27,500 bases of DNA from Symbiodinium natans (lineage: Eukaryota; Sar; Dinophyceae; Suessiales; Symbiodiniaceae). Shown one piece after another: positions 10,201-15,578 of the stretch. Location of the stretch: positions 1 to 27,500 of the forward strand of contig CAJNDS010000088.1 in the NCBI GenBank assembly GCA_905221605.1, read 5' to 3'. The notes beneath the pieces were generated by a model. It worked only from the letters and a program-made list of their open reading frames with translations, was not told the origin of the DNA and did no database searches. The stretch's first letter is position 1, and each line of letters starts with the position of its first letter. The translations under genes and the position numbers were made by a program.

Positions 10201-13200
10201 CTTGGGCATAAAGAGCTGGCAAGCCTCGGATCTCTGGAAGGTTGGATTCGATCTTTTTGTTGGGGTGGGGGAGGGGGGGGAGGTCTGGGGGTTGGGGTTT
10301 TGGGTTTTGGGGGTGGGGTTTGGGGTTTGGGGTTTGGGATTTGGAGTTTGGGGTTCGGGGTTTGGCGTTTGGGGGTTGGGGTGTGGGGTGTGGGGTTTGG
10401 GGTTACAAAGCTTCAGTGAACTCCTCAACGCACCCACAATCCCAACAGCAATGCTCTCACACATCAGTCACCCGAGCCAGCAATCCAGGTTGAGGGTAGA
10501 ATTTAGGATCTACATTCTGAAGGTTCAAGTTGGGTTAGATGGTTTAGGGTTTAGCGTTCTAGGGTTCAGGGCCAAGAGGTTCAGAAGATTAGGCTAGGAT
10601 GTATACGCGGGAGTGGTTCTGATGTTGGATTTAGGGCCTAGGGTGTTTGATTAAGGTTTACACCAAAACACCCCCAAAAGGACCCGGACATGGCAGAGCC
10701 CTCGAGAACCATGGGGTCGGTTCTCTAATTTCACGTCCCTTTTTGAGGGTTTAGGGTTTAGGGTTTAGGGTTTAGGGTTTAGAGTTTAGGGTTTAGGGTT
10801 TAGGGTTTAGGGTTTAGGGTTTAGGGTTTAGGGTTTAGGGTTTAGGGTTTAGGGTTTAGGGTGCTTCAGCCTCTACAAGCCTATGATATCGGGAGGGAAT
10901 GATGCCTTATTTCTTTCATTTTTTGGCGGGGGGGTCTCCGATAATAAGACGGAGCCTTATATGCACATACAGATATACATGTATATATGTGTTACCCAGA
11001 ATCCCATAAATGGAACAACGCAGGTCTGCCACCTTCTTGGAGCCTCGGAGTTTAGGGGTTTAGGAGTTTTCAGGGATTTGGGGCTTTGGGTACAGGATTT
11101 AGGGTTTAGGGGTTAGGGGTTAGGGTTTAGGGCTTAGGGTTAGGGCCCTGAGACCCCGAACCCTCCAATGGAACCAAGAGGCCACCCTCGCGTGCCAGGT
11201 CGGTGCGCGGGTTGCCTCGGCTGCAGAGGCTGGAGAGGAGATGGCTTTAGGGCCTAGGGTGTAGGGTTTAGGGCTAGGGTTTAAGGTTTAGGGTTTAGGG
11301 TCTAGGGTCTGGGGTTTAGAGCTTGGGGTTTGGGATTTAGGGTAGCTACAATGTCACAAGGCCTCTACTAACCTACTGGTTCATGAGGCAATTTGGTCCC
11401 AATATCGCCTAAACCCAAAACCCAAAACCCTAAACGCCCCAGATTGACCCTTTAAGGGATGATAGGAGACATGGTTTAGGGTTTAGAGTCTAGAGTTTAG
11501 GGCCTGCGATGGTTTAATAGTGCATCCCCACAAGGCTCCCACAAGCACTGCAATGATGAACTCCCATCGCTCTGTCCTGAGAATAGAACAGACCCACTTG
11601 TCCCTAAACCCTAAGCCCGAAGCCCGAAGCCCTAAGCCCTAAACCCTAAACACCAACTCAATCCAAGTAACCCCAAAACCCTTTCGAACCCTGTAACTAC
11701 AGCCACCCCGAAACCCCAAACCGCCGACCCAATTCGGGCAGGCACGCAAACCTAAACCCCTAACCCCTAAACCCTAAACCCTAAACCCCTAAACCCTAAA
11801 CCCTAAACCGGGTAAGCTGCCTCTCATGGCCCGCCACCACGGCAGCTTTCGTGCGTTGGAGTCCCCGCCGATGCGCAGGGAAATGTCCGAGAACCATCCC
11901 TGGGGGCGTTTGGCGTTTAGGGTTTCGGGTTAGGGTTTAGGGTTTAGGGTTTAGGGTTTAGGGTTTAGGGTTTAGGGTATAGGGTATAGGGTTTAGGGTT
12001 TAGGGTTTAGGGTTTAGGGTTTAGGGTTTAGGGTTTAGGGTTTAGGGTGTAGGGTTTAGGGTTTGGGGTTTAGGGTTTAGTTCGAGTGCTCAGGAACTCA
12101 GGAAAAGCTTAGGGTATAGGGCTTAGGGCTTAGTGCTTAGGGCTTAGGGTTAAGGGTATCGCTTAGCGCTTCGGGCTTCGGGCTTAGGGCTAGGGCTTTG
12201 GGCTAGGGCTCAAAAGCGCGCTACACCCTAAACCTGAGCACTCATATACGCGTCGTCCTAAACCTACAACCTACACCCTGAACCCTAAACCCTAAACCCT
12301 AAACCCTAAACCTAAACCCTAAACCCTAAACCCTAAACCCTAACCCTGAAGAGAACTAAGAGCCTGCGGGGATTTCCAGAGACCGCTGAGTGCCACCAGG
12401 TACTCCGGGTTGAAGTCGTGGCTTTCCAGCCTTGTTGAGGGTTTTTTAGGGTTTAGGGTGTTTAGGGTTTTAGGGTTTAGGTTTAGGGGTTTTAGGTTTA
12501 GGGTTTAGGCAAGGCTTTAGGTTTAGGGTGTGGGGGGCCTAGGGTGTAGGATGTGGGGTTTGAATGGGTTTGAGGCGTCTCTAAACCCTAAACACCCCAA
12601 CCCTGCACCCTAAACCCTAAACCCTAAACCCTAAACCCGAAACCCTGAACCCTAGTAAAGCCCGAGAGGCGCATTCTCCGAAAGAAAGACACGCGCCGCC
12701 ACCACCCTGCGCTGGCGAAAAAGGCGTTTTTGGCGGTTTAGGGTTTAGGGTTTAGGGTTTAGGGTTCAGGGTTTAGGGTTTAGGGTTTAGGGTTTAGGGT
12801 TTAGGGTTTAGGGTTTAGGGTTTAGGGTTTAGGGTTTAGGGTTTAGTTGTTGTTGGTTTAGGGCATTGGGCTTTGGGCTTTGGGGTGTGGGGTTTAGGGG
12901 TTAGGTTTAGGGTTTAGGCCCTGAGGGTTCAGAGTATAGGGCTTAGGGTTTGGGGCTTTAAGGCTCAAGTAGGTACGAGGTCTAGGGTTCCGGGTTTATG
13001 CGAACGGTCTTGCAGACGATTTTGAAGTTTGGGACTTGAGGTTTCGCGCTTAGGGTTCAGGGTTTAGGGTTGCTTTTGAGCCCGAAAGCCCTAAGCCCCT
13101 CATCGCCTCAGCCCTCAGCCCCTCAGCCCCACATCCCCACAGCCCCACAGCCCTACAGCCCTACAGCCCTAAAGCCCTTAACTTAAAGGCCTTAAAGCCC

Positions 13201-13437
13201 TGAACCCCAAACCCCAAACCCCAAACCCTAAACCCTAAAGCCTAAAGCCCTATAAACCGTAAACCCTAAACCCTAAACCCTAAACCCTAAACCCTAAACC
13301 CTGAACCCTGAACCCTGAACCCTGAACCCTGAACCCTGCACTTCCCCCTGTCAGCATTTCACACGCGCGGGGACGTGGCGTAGAGCTGCTCACCGGTGGC
13401 CCCGCTCAGCGCGATGAGCTGCATCCTGTCCCAAGGG
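2273..13437 (-). CDS. Gene A: predicted multi-exon gene with telomeric-repeat introns
   Basis: Proposed exons, in coding order: 13365-13437, 12662-12711, 12364-12430, 11821-11899, 11162-11220, 10996-11032, 10672-10724, 10412-10455, 10167-10233, 8892-9023, 8749-8778, 8501-8566, 5858-5891, 5352-5402, 4078-4140, 3651-3703, 3380-3425, 2852-2922, 2432-2509 and 2273-2350. They total 1231 nt: one leftover base plus 410 codons with no internal stop, ending in TGA. The 19 donors split into 11 GT, 7 GC and 1 GA. No start exon was found and no family recognised. Several sites were picked to preserve phase, so the continuous frame is only partly independent evidence. The set could also be two genes. The best-supported blocks are 11821-13437 and 2432-3703. 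Confidence 0.45.
2362..2392 (+). repeat. Short TTTGGGG tract
   Basis: Three to four GGGGTTT units in the predicted intron between the last two exons of gene A. Confidence 0.8.
2432..2509 (-). CDS. Gene A exon; donor lies in a TTTAGGG unit
   Basis: 26 codons in phase 0 at both ends, including LPVGGCSSVNITDIGRQL. The donor is GTTTAGGG, so the GT of the first telomeric heptamer serves as the 5' splice site. The acceptor CCGAAGAG| is weaker. A plus-strand ORF overlaps here but runs on into repeat DNA. Confidence 0.5.
2519..2547 (+). repeat. TTTAGGG tract
   Basis: About four units just right of exon 2432-2509. On the coding strand they read CCCTAAA at the 3' end of an intron. Confidence 0.85.
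2795..2848 (-). repeat. CCCTAAA tract
   Basis: About seven units directly left of exon 2852-2922. On the coding strand they are TTTAGGG immediately after the donor. Confidence 0.9.
2852..2922 (-). CDS. Gene A exon with consensus donor
   Basis: One of the clearest exons. The acceptor TCCTTTGAG|G follows a long C/T tract (the G-rich run at 2929-2965 on the plus strand). The donor is AAAG|GTGAGT, running straight into TTTAGGG. Reading frame: two bases plus 23 codons, including RDRDKGWLETRVSLRPGVK, in phase with 3380-3425. Confidence 0.6.
2966..3140 (+). repeat. TTTAGGG array with a TTAGGGC sub-array
   Basis: Blocks of GGGCTTA alternate with GGGTTTA. T to C is fixed across runs of neighbouring units, which indicates local homogenisation. 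Confidence 0.92.
3163..3362 (-). repeat. CCCCAAA array
   Basis: Clean CCCCAAA heptamers over about 3228-3310, flanked by CCCTAAA units. It is the inverted counterpart of the TTTGGGG array at 2045. Confidence 0.93.
3380..3425 (-). CDS. Gene A exon, downstream half of a split exon
   Basis: Fifteen codons plus one base (EMVNLQLTMPLPRPL). Its 5' edge lies in the downstream copy of a 19-bp duplicated segment, so it continues directly from 3651-3703. The donor is GCTAAAAG (GC type). The codon completed with exon 2852-2922 is AGC. Confidence 0.55.
3413..3431 (+). repeat. 19-bp direct repeat, copy 1
   Basis: GGTTGACCATCTCCTGCCG, identical to 3638-3656. The copies lie 225 bp apart and enclose a telomeric palindrome. 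Confidence 0.95.
3426..3650 (-). other. Candidate recently inserted intron (225 nt)
   Basis: Coding-strand ends are GAGATGG... and ...CCGGCAG. Both splice points fall at the same position of the 19-bp duplication, so removal restores an uninterrupted frame (QRQ|EMVN). The body is a telomeric palindrome plus about 60 bp of G-rich sequence. The GA donor is non-canonical. Confidence 0.55.
3482..3629. repeat. CCCTAAA/TTTAGGG palindrome
   Basis: Seven to eight CCCTAAA units meet TTTAGGG units at CCCTAGGG (3531-3538). About 53 bp mirror perfectly on each side, and the right arm runs on with a single TTTCGGG variant. The orientation (C-rich then G-rich) is opposite to that of an end-to-end telomere fusion. 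Confidence 0.95.
3638..3656 (+). repeat. 19-bp direct repeat, copy 2
   Basis: Identical to 3413-3431. On the minus strand it forms the 3' end of exon 3651-3703 and the first bases of the intron. Confidence 0.95.
3651..3703 (-). CDS. Gene A exon, upstream half of a split exon
   Basis: Acceptor CCCTCCTCCCAG|G after CCCTAAA repeats. Two bases plus 17 codons (MHKNWSAQATCGPVQRQ). The 3' edge lies in the 19-bp duplication, with a GA donor. Confidence 0.55.
3715..3812 (+). repeat. TTTAGGG/TTTGGGG tract
   Basis: Mixed units with TTTGGGG runs at both ends and TTTAGGG in the middle. Confidence 0.9.
3964..4066 (-). repeat. CCCTAAA tract, degenerate
   Basis: Includes CCCTGAA and CACTAAA variants. It lies just left of exon 4078-4140. 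Confidence 0.88.
4078..4140 (-). CDS. Gene A exon
   Basis: Acceptor GTGCCAG|CT, then 20 codons (GRELIAAAGHVLCLCCGVSE), then GC donor AAC|GCTTGAC. All three frames are largely open over this interval. This one was chosen because it links 5352-5402 to 3651-3703 in phase. The segment is hydrophobic and cysteine-rich. Confidence 0.4.
4165..4246 (+). repeat. TTTAGGG tract
   Basis: Two blocks with TTTAGAA interruptions. Confidence 0.9.
4247..4502. other. Unassigned spacer
   Basis: Mixed-composition sequence without telomeric units. No convincing exon or element seen. Confidence 0.3.
4503..4610. mobile_element. Small foldback (MITE-like) element
   Basis: The left arm reads CTCCTAAAAGCCCAAAATTA and the right arm, reverse-complemented, reads CTCCTTTAAAAGCCCAACAA. 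Both continue through similar GTATTAAAATTAGGG-type sequence toward a loop of about 20 bp. No coding capacity. The inverted arms are direct observation; mobility is inference. Confidence 0.6.
4633..4795 (+). repeat. TTTAGGG array
   Basis: About thirteen clean units, then diverged ones, followed by a G-rich stretch at 4796-4852. Confidence 0.95.
4853..5351. other. Spacer with poly-G tract
   Basis: Mostly unassigned. Contains scattered TTTAGGG units, a run of about 20 G at 5133-5152 and an AT-rich patch near 5205-5290. Confidence 0.4.
5352..5402 (-). CDS. Gene A exon
   Basis: Acceptor CCCCTGAACCAG|GT, then 16 codons (SLSFEVVRCGSSFSFR), then donor GTGTAGG. In phase with 5858-5891 when that exon uses its GTGAGC donor. 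Confidence 0.45.
5427..5563 (+). repeat. TTTAGGG array
   Basis: About nineteen essentially perfect heptamers. Confidence 0.97.
5676..5805 (+). repeat. Degenerate TTTAGGG array
   Basis: Many TTTCGGG and TTTAGTG variants. Confidence 0.9.
5858..5891 (-). CDS. Gene A exon
   Basis: Acceptor CCCTGAAG|, then 11 codons (IVAHVVLTNDG) plus one base, then donor GTGAGC. The frame remains open past the donor, so a longer exon with a GC donor near 5838 is possible. Confidence 0.45.
5899..5948 (+). repeat. TTTAGGG tract
   Basis: Six to seven units. They read as CCCTAAA at the 3' end of the predicted 2.6-kb intron. Confidence 0.9.
5949..6150. repeat. G/C-rich inverted repeats
   Basis: A perfect hairpin GGGGGAGGG-AA-CCCTCCCCC lies at about 5965-5984. 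A C-rich arm near 6048-6066 is complementary to a G-rich arm near 6109-6128, with a loop of about 42 bases. GGCGCAGCCCCCC occurs twice. The proline/glycine-rich ORFs here are by-products of composition. Confidence 0.6.
6184..6369 (+). repeat. Degenerate tandem repeat, about 31 bp, six copies
   Basis: Units begin at 6184, 6216, 6248, 6278, 6308 and 6338 (30-32 bp each). Each opens with GGAAAACC or a variant, then CTCTA-TTTCT, then a CA(C/A)GTTTTCATG-like end. The copies are strongly diverged. Confidence 0.7.
6376..7290. repeat. AT-rich microsatellite block
   Basis: About 0.9 kb of (AT)n, TATAATATATA, CATA and TACA tracts with almost no G or C. The Ile/Tyr-rich ORFs across it are artefacts. 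The contrast with the G/C-rich surroundings is extreme. Confidence 0.9.
7322..7543 (+). repeat. 16-bp minisatellite
   Basis: Unit AGGACCACGGGACCAG, itself two related 8-mers, clean over about 7430-7540 and diverged to the left. As 16 is not a multiple of three, every frame on both strands stays open and gives Trp/Pro/Gly-rich ORFs, none credible. Confidence 0.95.
7560..7770. other. Homopolymer-rich spacer
   Basis: T-rich stretch with three copies of a TTTTTGATCCCTA-like motif, then a G-rich tract at about 7639-7687, then ordinary sequence. Confidence 0.5.
7811..8450. mobile_element. 640-bp terminal-inverted-repeat element in a telomeric tract
   Basis: The left end (7811-7834) reads GGTAATGCCGCTGATTGCGG then CCCC. 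The right end (8426-8450), reverse-complemented, reads GGCTAACGCCGCTGATTGCG then GCCCC. Both sides are flanked by TAAA (7807-7810 and 8451-8454), and removing the element plus one TAAA restores CCCTAAACCC. No transposase is encoded, so it looks like a non-autonomous DNA element. Short ORFs on both strands follow its internal repeats. Confidence 0.8.
7948..8345. repeat. Internal degenerate repeats of the 640-bp element
   Basis: ATACCAGTG-type units recur at 8139, 8233 and 8331 (94- and 98-bp spacing), each followed by a GTGCTTGTGACC-like block. A related pair, GCGAAAACGCTGCGCACAGC and GGAAAACACTGCGCACAGC, lies at 7974 and 8058. Confidence 0.65.
8451..8492 (-). repeat. CCCTAAA tract
   Basis: Continuation of the tract at 7771-7810, split by the 640-bp element. 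It ends just left of exon 8501-8566. Confidence 0.9.
8501..8566 (-). CDS. Gene A exon with consensus donor
   Basis: Acceptor CTAAACCTCAG|, 22 codons in phase 0/0 (LLKGIWGNEPRFPGLK at the end), donor AAG|GTGGGT followed by TTTAGGG. A clear exon between repeats. Confidence 0.6.
8570..8668 (+). repeat. Degenerate TTTAGGG tract
   Basis: Includes TTGAGGG and TTCGGGC variants. It supplies the start of the 178-codon plus-strand ORF, which is therefore suspect. Confidence 0.88.
8749..8778 (-). CDS. Gene A small exon
   Basis: Acceptor GGCGCCAG|, ten codons (NVRPTASEAQ), donor CAG|GTCGCG. Short, and supported mainly by phase and splice context. Confidence 0.35.
8892..9023 (-). CDS. Gene A longest exon
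   Basis: Acceptor AAGCAATTAG|G, 44 codons in phase 0/0 (includes AREEFWTDWQANHGPHPACA and RHFWRRHK), donor AAG|GTATAA. Rich in His, Trp and Arg. Other open frames cover the same DNA, including the plus-strand 8615-9151 ORF with CAVC and CPNC pairs. This frame was preferred for its splice signals. Confidence 0.5.
9488..9655 (-). repeat. CCCTAAA array
   Basis: More than twenty units, clean in the middle and diverged at the left edge. Confidence 0.95.
9838..10137 (-). repeat. CCCCTAAA/CCCCTCAA octamer array
   Basis: Eight-base units: CCCCTCAA to the left, CCCCTAAA over about 9936-10060. This is an octameric variant of the usual heptamer. Confidence 0.93.
10167..10233 (-). CDS. Gene A exon
   Basis: Acceptor CAACCTTCCAG|A, one base plus 22 codons (includes LCPRPVWCPSSGEDQ), then GC donor CAG|GCGGGC. 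Two other frames are open here, so the frame rests on phase with the neighbours. Confidence 0.38.
10280..10405 (+). repeat. TTTGGGG tract
   Basis: GGGGTTT-type units with GGGGTGT variants. On the coding strand this is CCCCAAA upstream of exon 10167-10233. Confidence 0.9.
10412..10455 (-). CDS. Gene A exon
   Basis: Acceptor GATGTGTGAG|, 14 codons (SIAVGIVGALRSSL) plus two bases, then GC donor AA|GCTTTG. Small hydrophobic segment. Confidence 0.4.
10672..10724 (-). CDS. Gene A exon
   Basis: Acceptor GTGAAATTAG|, two bases plus 17 codons (NRPHGSRGLCHVRVLLG), donor GTGTTTTGG. Another open frame (includes DPMVLEGSAMSGSFWG) covers the same bases. Confidence 0.35.
10747..10861 (+). repeat. TTTAGGG array
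   Basis: Sixteen near-perfect units. Confidence 0.97.
10996..11032 (-). CDS. Gene A exon
   Basis: Acceptor TCCAAGAAG|G, 12 codons (VADLRCSIYGIL) plus one base, donor GTAACA. It sits next to a TATACATGTATA microsatellite inside the downstream intron. Confidence 0.45.
11040..11145 (+). repeat. Degenerate TTTAGGG tract
   Basis: Loose units with many insertions, within a short predicted intron. Confidence 0.8.
11162..11220 (-). CDS. Gene A exon
   Basis: Acceptor CAGCCTCTGCAG|, two bases plus 19 codons (EATRAPTWHARVASWFHWR), donor AGG|GTTCGG. The phase matches the single base left by 11821-11899. Confidence 0.5.
11243..11345 (+). repeat. Degenerate TTTAGGG tract
   Basis: Reads CCCTAAA at the 3' end of the intron upstream of exon 11162-11220. 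Confidence 0.85.
11590..11812 (-). repeat. CCCTAAA/CCCCTAAA tract
   Basis: Two sub-blocks around an unassigned spacer. The right block abuts the GC donor of exon 11821-11899. Confidence 0.85.
11821..11899 (-). CDS. Gene A exon
   Basis: Acceptor AACGCCCCCAG|G, 26 codons (includes GWFSDISLRIGGDSNARKLP) plus one base, then GC donor AGAG|GCAGCT. Trp-rich. Its phase fits both neighbours. Confidence 0.55.
11918..12080 (+). repeat. TTTAGGG array
   Basis: More than twenty units with TATAGGG and TGTAGGG variants. Confidence 0.95.
12097..12215 (+). repeat. TTAGGGC-type degenerate tract
   Basis: GGGCTTA/GGGCTTC units, the same variant as at 2966-3060. Confidence 0.85.
12257..12345 (-). repeat. CCCTAAA tract
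   Basis: About twelve units, close to the GC donor of exon 12364-12430. Confidence 0.93.
12364..12430 (-). CDS. Gene A exon
   Basis: Acceptor CTCAACAAG|G, one base plus 22 codons (LESHDFNPEYLVALSGLWKS then PQ), then GC donor CAG|GCTCTT. The first base completes a codon with the two bases left by 12662-12711. Confidence 0.55.
12438..12560 (+). repeat. Degenerate TTTAGGG tract
   Basis: Irregular units with single-base insertions (TTTTAGGG, TTTAGGGG). Confidence 0.88.
12596..12655 (-). repeat. CCCTAAA tract
   Basis: Eight units immediately left of exon 12662-12711. Confidence 0.93.
12662..12711 (-). CDS. Gene A exon
   Basis: Acceptor TTTTTCGCCAG|, 16 codons (RRVVAARVFLSENAPL) plus two bases, then GC donor GG|GCTTTAC. 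The acceptor has a good pyrimidine tract. Confidence 0.5.
12736..12845 (+). repeat. TTTAGGG array
   Basis: Fifteen to sixteen near-perfect units. Looser TTTAGGG-like sequence follows to about 13070. Confidence 0.97.
13080..13340 (-). repeat. Degenerate then clean CCCTAAA tract
   Basis: Starts with CCCTCAG and CCCTACAG variants, becomes CCCTAAA over 13257-13302 and ends with CCCTGAA copies. Confidence 0.92.
13365..13437 (-). CDS. Gene A first recognised exon
   Basis: Acceptor TACGCTACCAG|, one base plus 24 codons (includes DRMQLIALSGATGEQLYATS), donor GTGTGAAA. A GTGAGC donor at 13393 would end it earlier. Upstream exons exist or are missing: no phase-compatible partner was settled. Confidence 0.5.
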
Positions 13438-13448
13438 CTGGTAGCGTA

Positions 13449-13537
13449 TAGGGTTTAGGGCTTAGGGTTTAGGGATTAGGATTAGGGTTTAGGGTTTAGG
13501 GTTTAGGGTTTAGGGTTTAGGGTTTAGGGTTTAGGGC
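13449..13537 (+). repeat. TTTAGGG array
   Basis: Eight clean units preceded by variants. Confidence 0.94.
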
Positions 13538-13752
13538 AGAGGGCTTAGTTCTTAAGGCTTAGGGCGTCTCGCCGGCTGTGGATACCATGTGAACATGGCA
13601 CCCCGACACACCGGGGGGGGGGGGGCTTTTTTTCGCCAAGGCAAATGCTTCCAATGCAGTCCAACAATTTTCAGTGGTGCTAGGTTTAGTTTTTCCTACC
13701 TACTGTGAGCTTTTGCAGGCCACCACCCAAACCACTGAGGGTTTAGGGCTGC

Positions 13753-13809
13753 CGCCCTCAATTCCCACCATCACGAACGCTTCGAAGTACGATGGGTTCA
13801 GCAAAGGGG
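13753..13809 (-). CDS. Isolated exon candidate
   Basis: The open frame includes LLNPSYFEAFVMVGIEG. Acceptor CTACCAAG|, with GC donor |GCAGCCC or an earlier GTGGGA donor. Its phase does not fit exon 13365-13437 directly. Confidence 0.35.
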
Positions 13810-13990
13810 CTTGGTAGGGTTTAGGAGAAGACTAGGGCTTGAAGTAGAGGCTTTAGTAGGTCCTTTAGTAGAGGGTTTCGCGAGGGTTTAGTAGGGTTTA
13901 GAACAGCGTTCAGTAGAGGGGAATCACTAGGCACTCCGGCTTAGTGAAGGGTTTTCGTGAAGCGGGGCTGTAGGTCATTGCAAGGCTTGG
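13810..13990 (+). repeat. TAGTAGGGTTTAG-type degenerate sequence
   Basis: TTTAGTAGAGGGTTT variants recur, possibly very old TTTAGGG repeats. No exon seen. Confidence 0.5.
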
Positions 13991-14049
13991 CCCGCAGGGT
14001 GTAAAATCTGTTGTAGGGCGGGGCCCCCTCGCTCCCCCCCCCCCCTCCC

Positions 14050-14190
14050 CGGGTTTAGGGTTTCGGGTGTTGGGTTTCGGGTTTTGGGTTTTGGGTTTAG
14101 GGTTTAGGATTTAGGGTTTAGGGTTTGGGGGTTGGGGTTTAGGGTTTAGGCTTTAGGGTTTTAGGGTTTAGGCGTTAGGGTCCAGGGTTA
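14050..14190 (+). repeat. Degenerate TTTAGGG tract
   Basis: Units with TTTTGGG and TTTCGGG variants, after a C-rich run at 14034-14049. Confidence 0.9.
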
Positions 14191-14192
14191 GC

Positions 14193-14254
14193 GCGAAAAG
14201 CGACAAGGAATTGGCTCCGGTGGCTGGGGTAAAGCAGCTCAGCGCGCGGTGGCT
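14193..14254 (-). CDS. Isolated exon candidate
   Basis: Acceptor GCATCTTTCTAG|, 20 codons (SHRALSCFTPATGANSLSLF) plus two bases, then GC donor |GCTAACCC. Other frames and one plus-strand frame are open too. Confidence 0.38.
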
Positions 14255-14267
14255 CTAGAAAGATGCA

Positions 14268-14512
14268 ACCCTAAACCCTAAACCCCCTAAACCCCCTAAA
14301 CCCCCAAAACCCCTAAACCCCCTAAACCCCCTAAACCCCTAAACCCCCTAAACCCCCTAAACCCCTAAACCCCTAAACCCCCTAAACCCCTAAACCCCTA
14401 AACCCCTAAACCCCCAAACCCCTAAACCCCTAAACCCCTAAACCCTAAACCCTAAACCCTAAACCCTAAACCCCTAAACCCCAAACCCTAAACCCTAAAC
14501 CCCAAACCCAAC
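14268..14512 (-). repeat. CCCCTAAA octamer array
   Basis: Octamers, some with extra C, grading into CCCTAAA heptamers after 14440. Confidence 0.94.
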
Positions 14513-14520
14513 ATGTGGTC

Positions 14521-14576
14521 CTGGCGGCGAGCGAGTCCACGGGCTGCACGACGACGGCAAAGGCATCTTGGCATTC
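14521..14576 (-). CDS. Isolated exon candidate
   Basis: Acceptor CATGTGGAG|G, 18 codons (ECQDAFAVVVQPVDSLAA) plus two bases, with a possible GA donor |GACCAC. Other frames are open. Confidence 0.38.
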
Positions 14577-14649
14577 CTCCACATGGGGTTTTACGAAAAT
14601 GGGGCGGGGAGGGGGGGGGGGGGGGGGGGGACCCCTAAAGTAGACCCCA

Positions 14650-14745
14650 AATTTAGGGTTTAGGGTTTAAGGTTTAGGGTTTAGGGTTTAGGGTTTAGGG
14701 TTTAGGGTTTAGGGTTTAGGGTTTAGGGTTTAGGGTTTAGGGTGT
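14650..14745 (+). repeat. TTTAGGG array
   Basis: About thirteen units, right of a G-run at 14607-14630. Confidence 0.95.
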
Positions 14746-14839
14746 AGGTAAAGAACCCCAGAAAAGTACCCCGAATTTCAGAACCCCGACATGGGTCTTG
14801 GGGCTTAGGGTTCAGGTTTGGCTCTAGAAATAATATGCC

Positions 14840-15020
14840 AGCCCCCCCCCCCCCCAAACCTAAACCCTAAACCCTAAAAACACTAAACCTAAACCCTAAA
14901 CCCCAAACCCTAAACCCTAACCCAAACCCTAACCTAGACCCTAAACCCAAACCCCCTAAACCTAAACCCTAAACCCTAAACCTAAACCCATCCCCCCCCC
15001 CCCCAAAAAAAAAAAAAAAA
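14840..15020 (-). repeat. CCCTAAA tract bounded by homopolymers
   Basis: A C-run (14841-14855), degenerate CCCTAAA with CCTAAA hexamers (14856-14990), then a C-run and an A-run to 15020. Confidence 0.88.
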
Positions 15021-15033
15021 GACAGTAAAGTAC

Positions 15034-15072
15034 CCTTTTTGGCTTCAAGGGGCTTAAGGGTCGTTTCAGTTC
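15034..15072 (-). CDS. Isolated small exon candidate
   Basis: Acceptor GGGCTTCTAG|G, 12 codons (TETTLKPLEAKK) between two and one leftover bases, donor GTACTT. In phase with exon 15515-15578. Confidence 0.35.
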
Positions 15073-15514
15073 CTAGAAGCCCGGAAAGCCCAGCCGCGAC
15101 GAACCCGAAAAGTTCACCCTGAAACCCGGATACCATGAGTTTCGGCTTTAGGTTTAGAGTTTAGGGTTTAGGGCTTAGGAACAATAGATTGCTGGAGACC
15201 CTATCGAACCCCAAAGCCTAAATTTTGGGGAGCTGGGGACCCCGTCATGCCACAACCCTGTATAGCTAATTTCCCCTGTTCCTGTGATTTGGACCCATAT
15301 GTAACCCTGAAATCCTACACCCGAAACCCTGCAACCCCCCGAAACCCCAAAATCTCAAAATCCCGAGACACCAAAACGCCAGAACCCAAAACCCCGAAAA
15401 CAAAAAAAAAACACATTTAAACCTTAAACCCCAAACAGTCCTAAGCCCTAAACCCCAAAAGTCCGAAACCCCAAACACCCCGCAACCCCGAAAAACGCCC
15501 AGCGGCGGGGAGAC

Positions 15515-15578
15515 CGGCAAAGCGCTGGTCCGACTGCTGCGTCCAGGCGATGCCGTCGACGGAGCGCCAGACCTTGTT
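15515..15578 (-). CDS. Isolated exon candidate with Asp-box-like motif
   Basis: Acceptor CCCCTTTTCAG|, 21 codons (includes NKVWRSVDGIAWTQQSDQRF) plus one base, donor GTCTCC. S-x-D-G-x-x-W resembles the Asp-box of BNR-type beta-propeller proteins, but one short motif does not assign a family. Confidence 0.45.
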
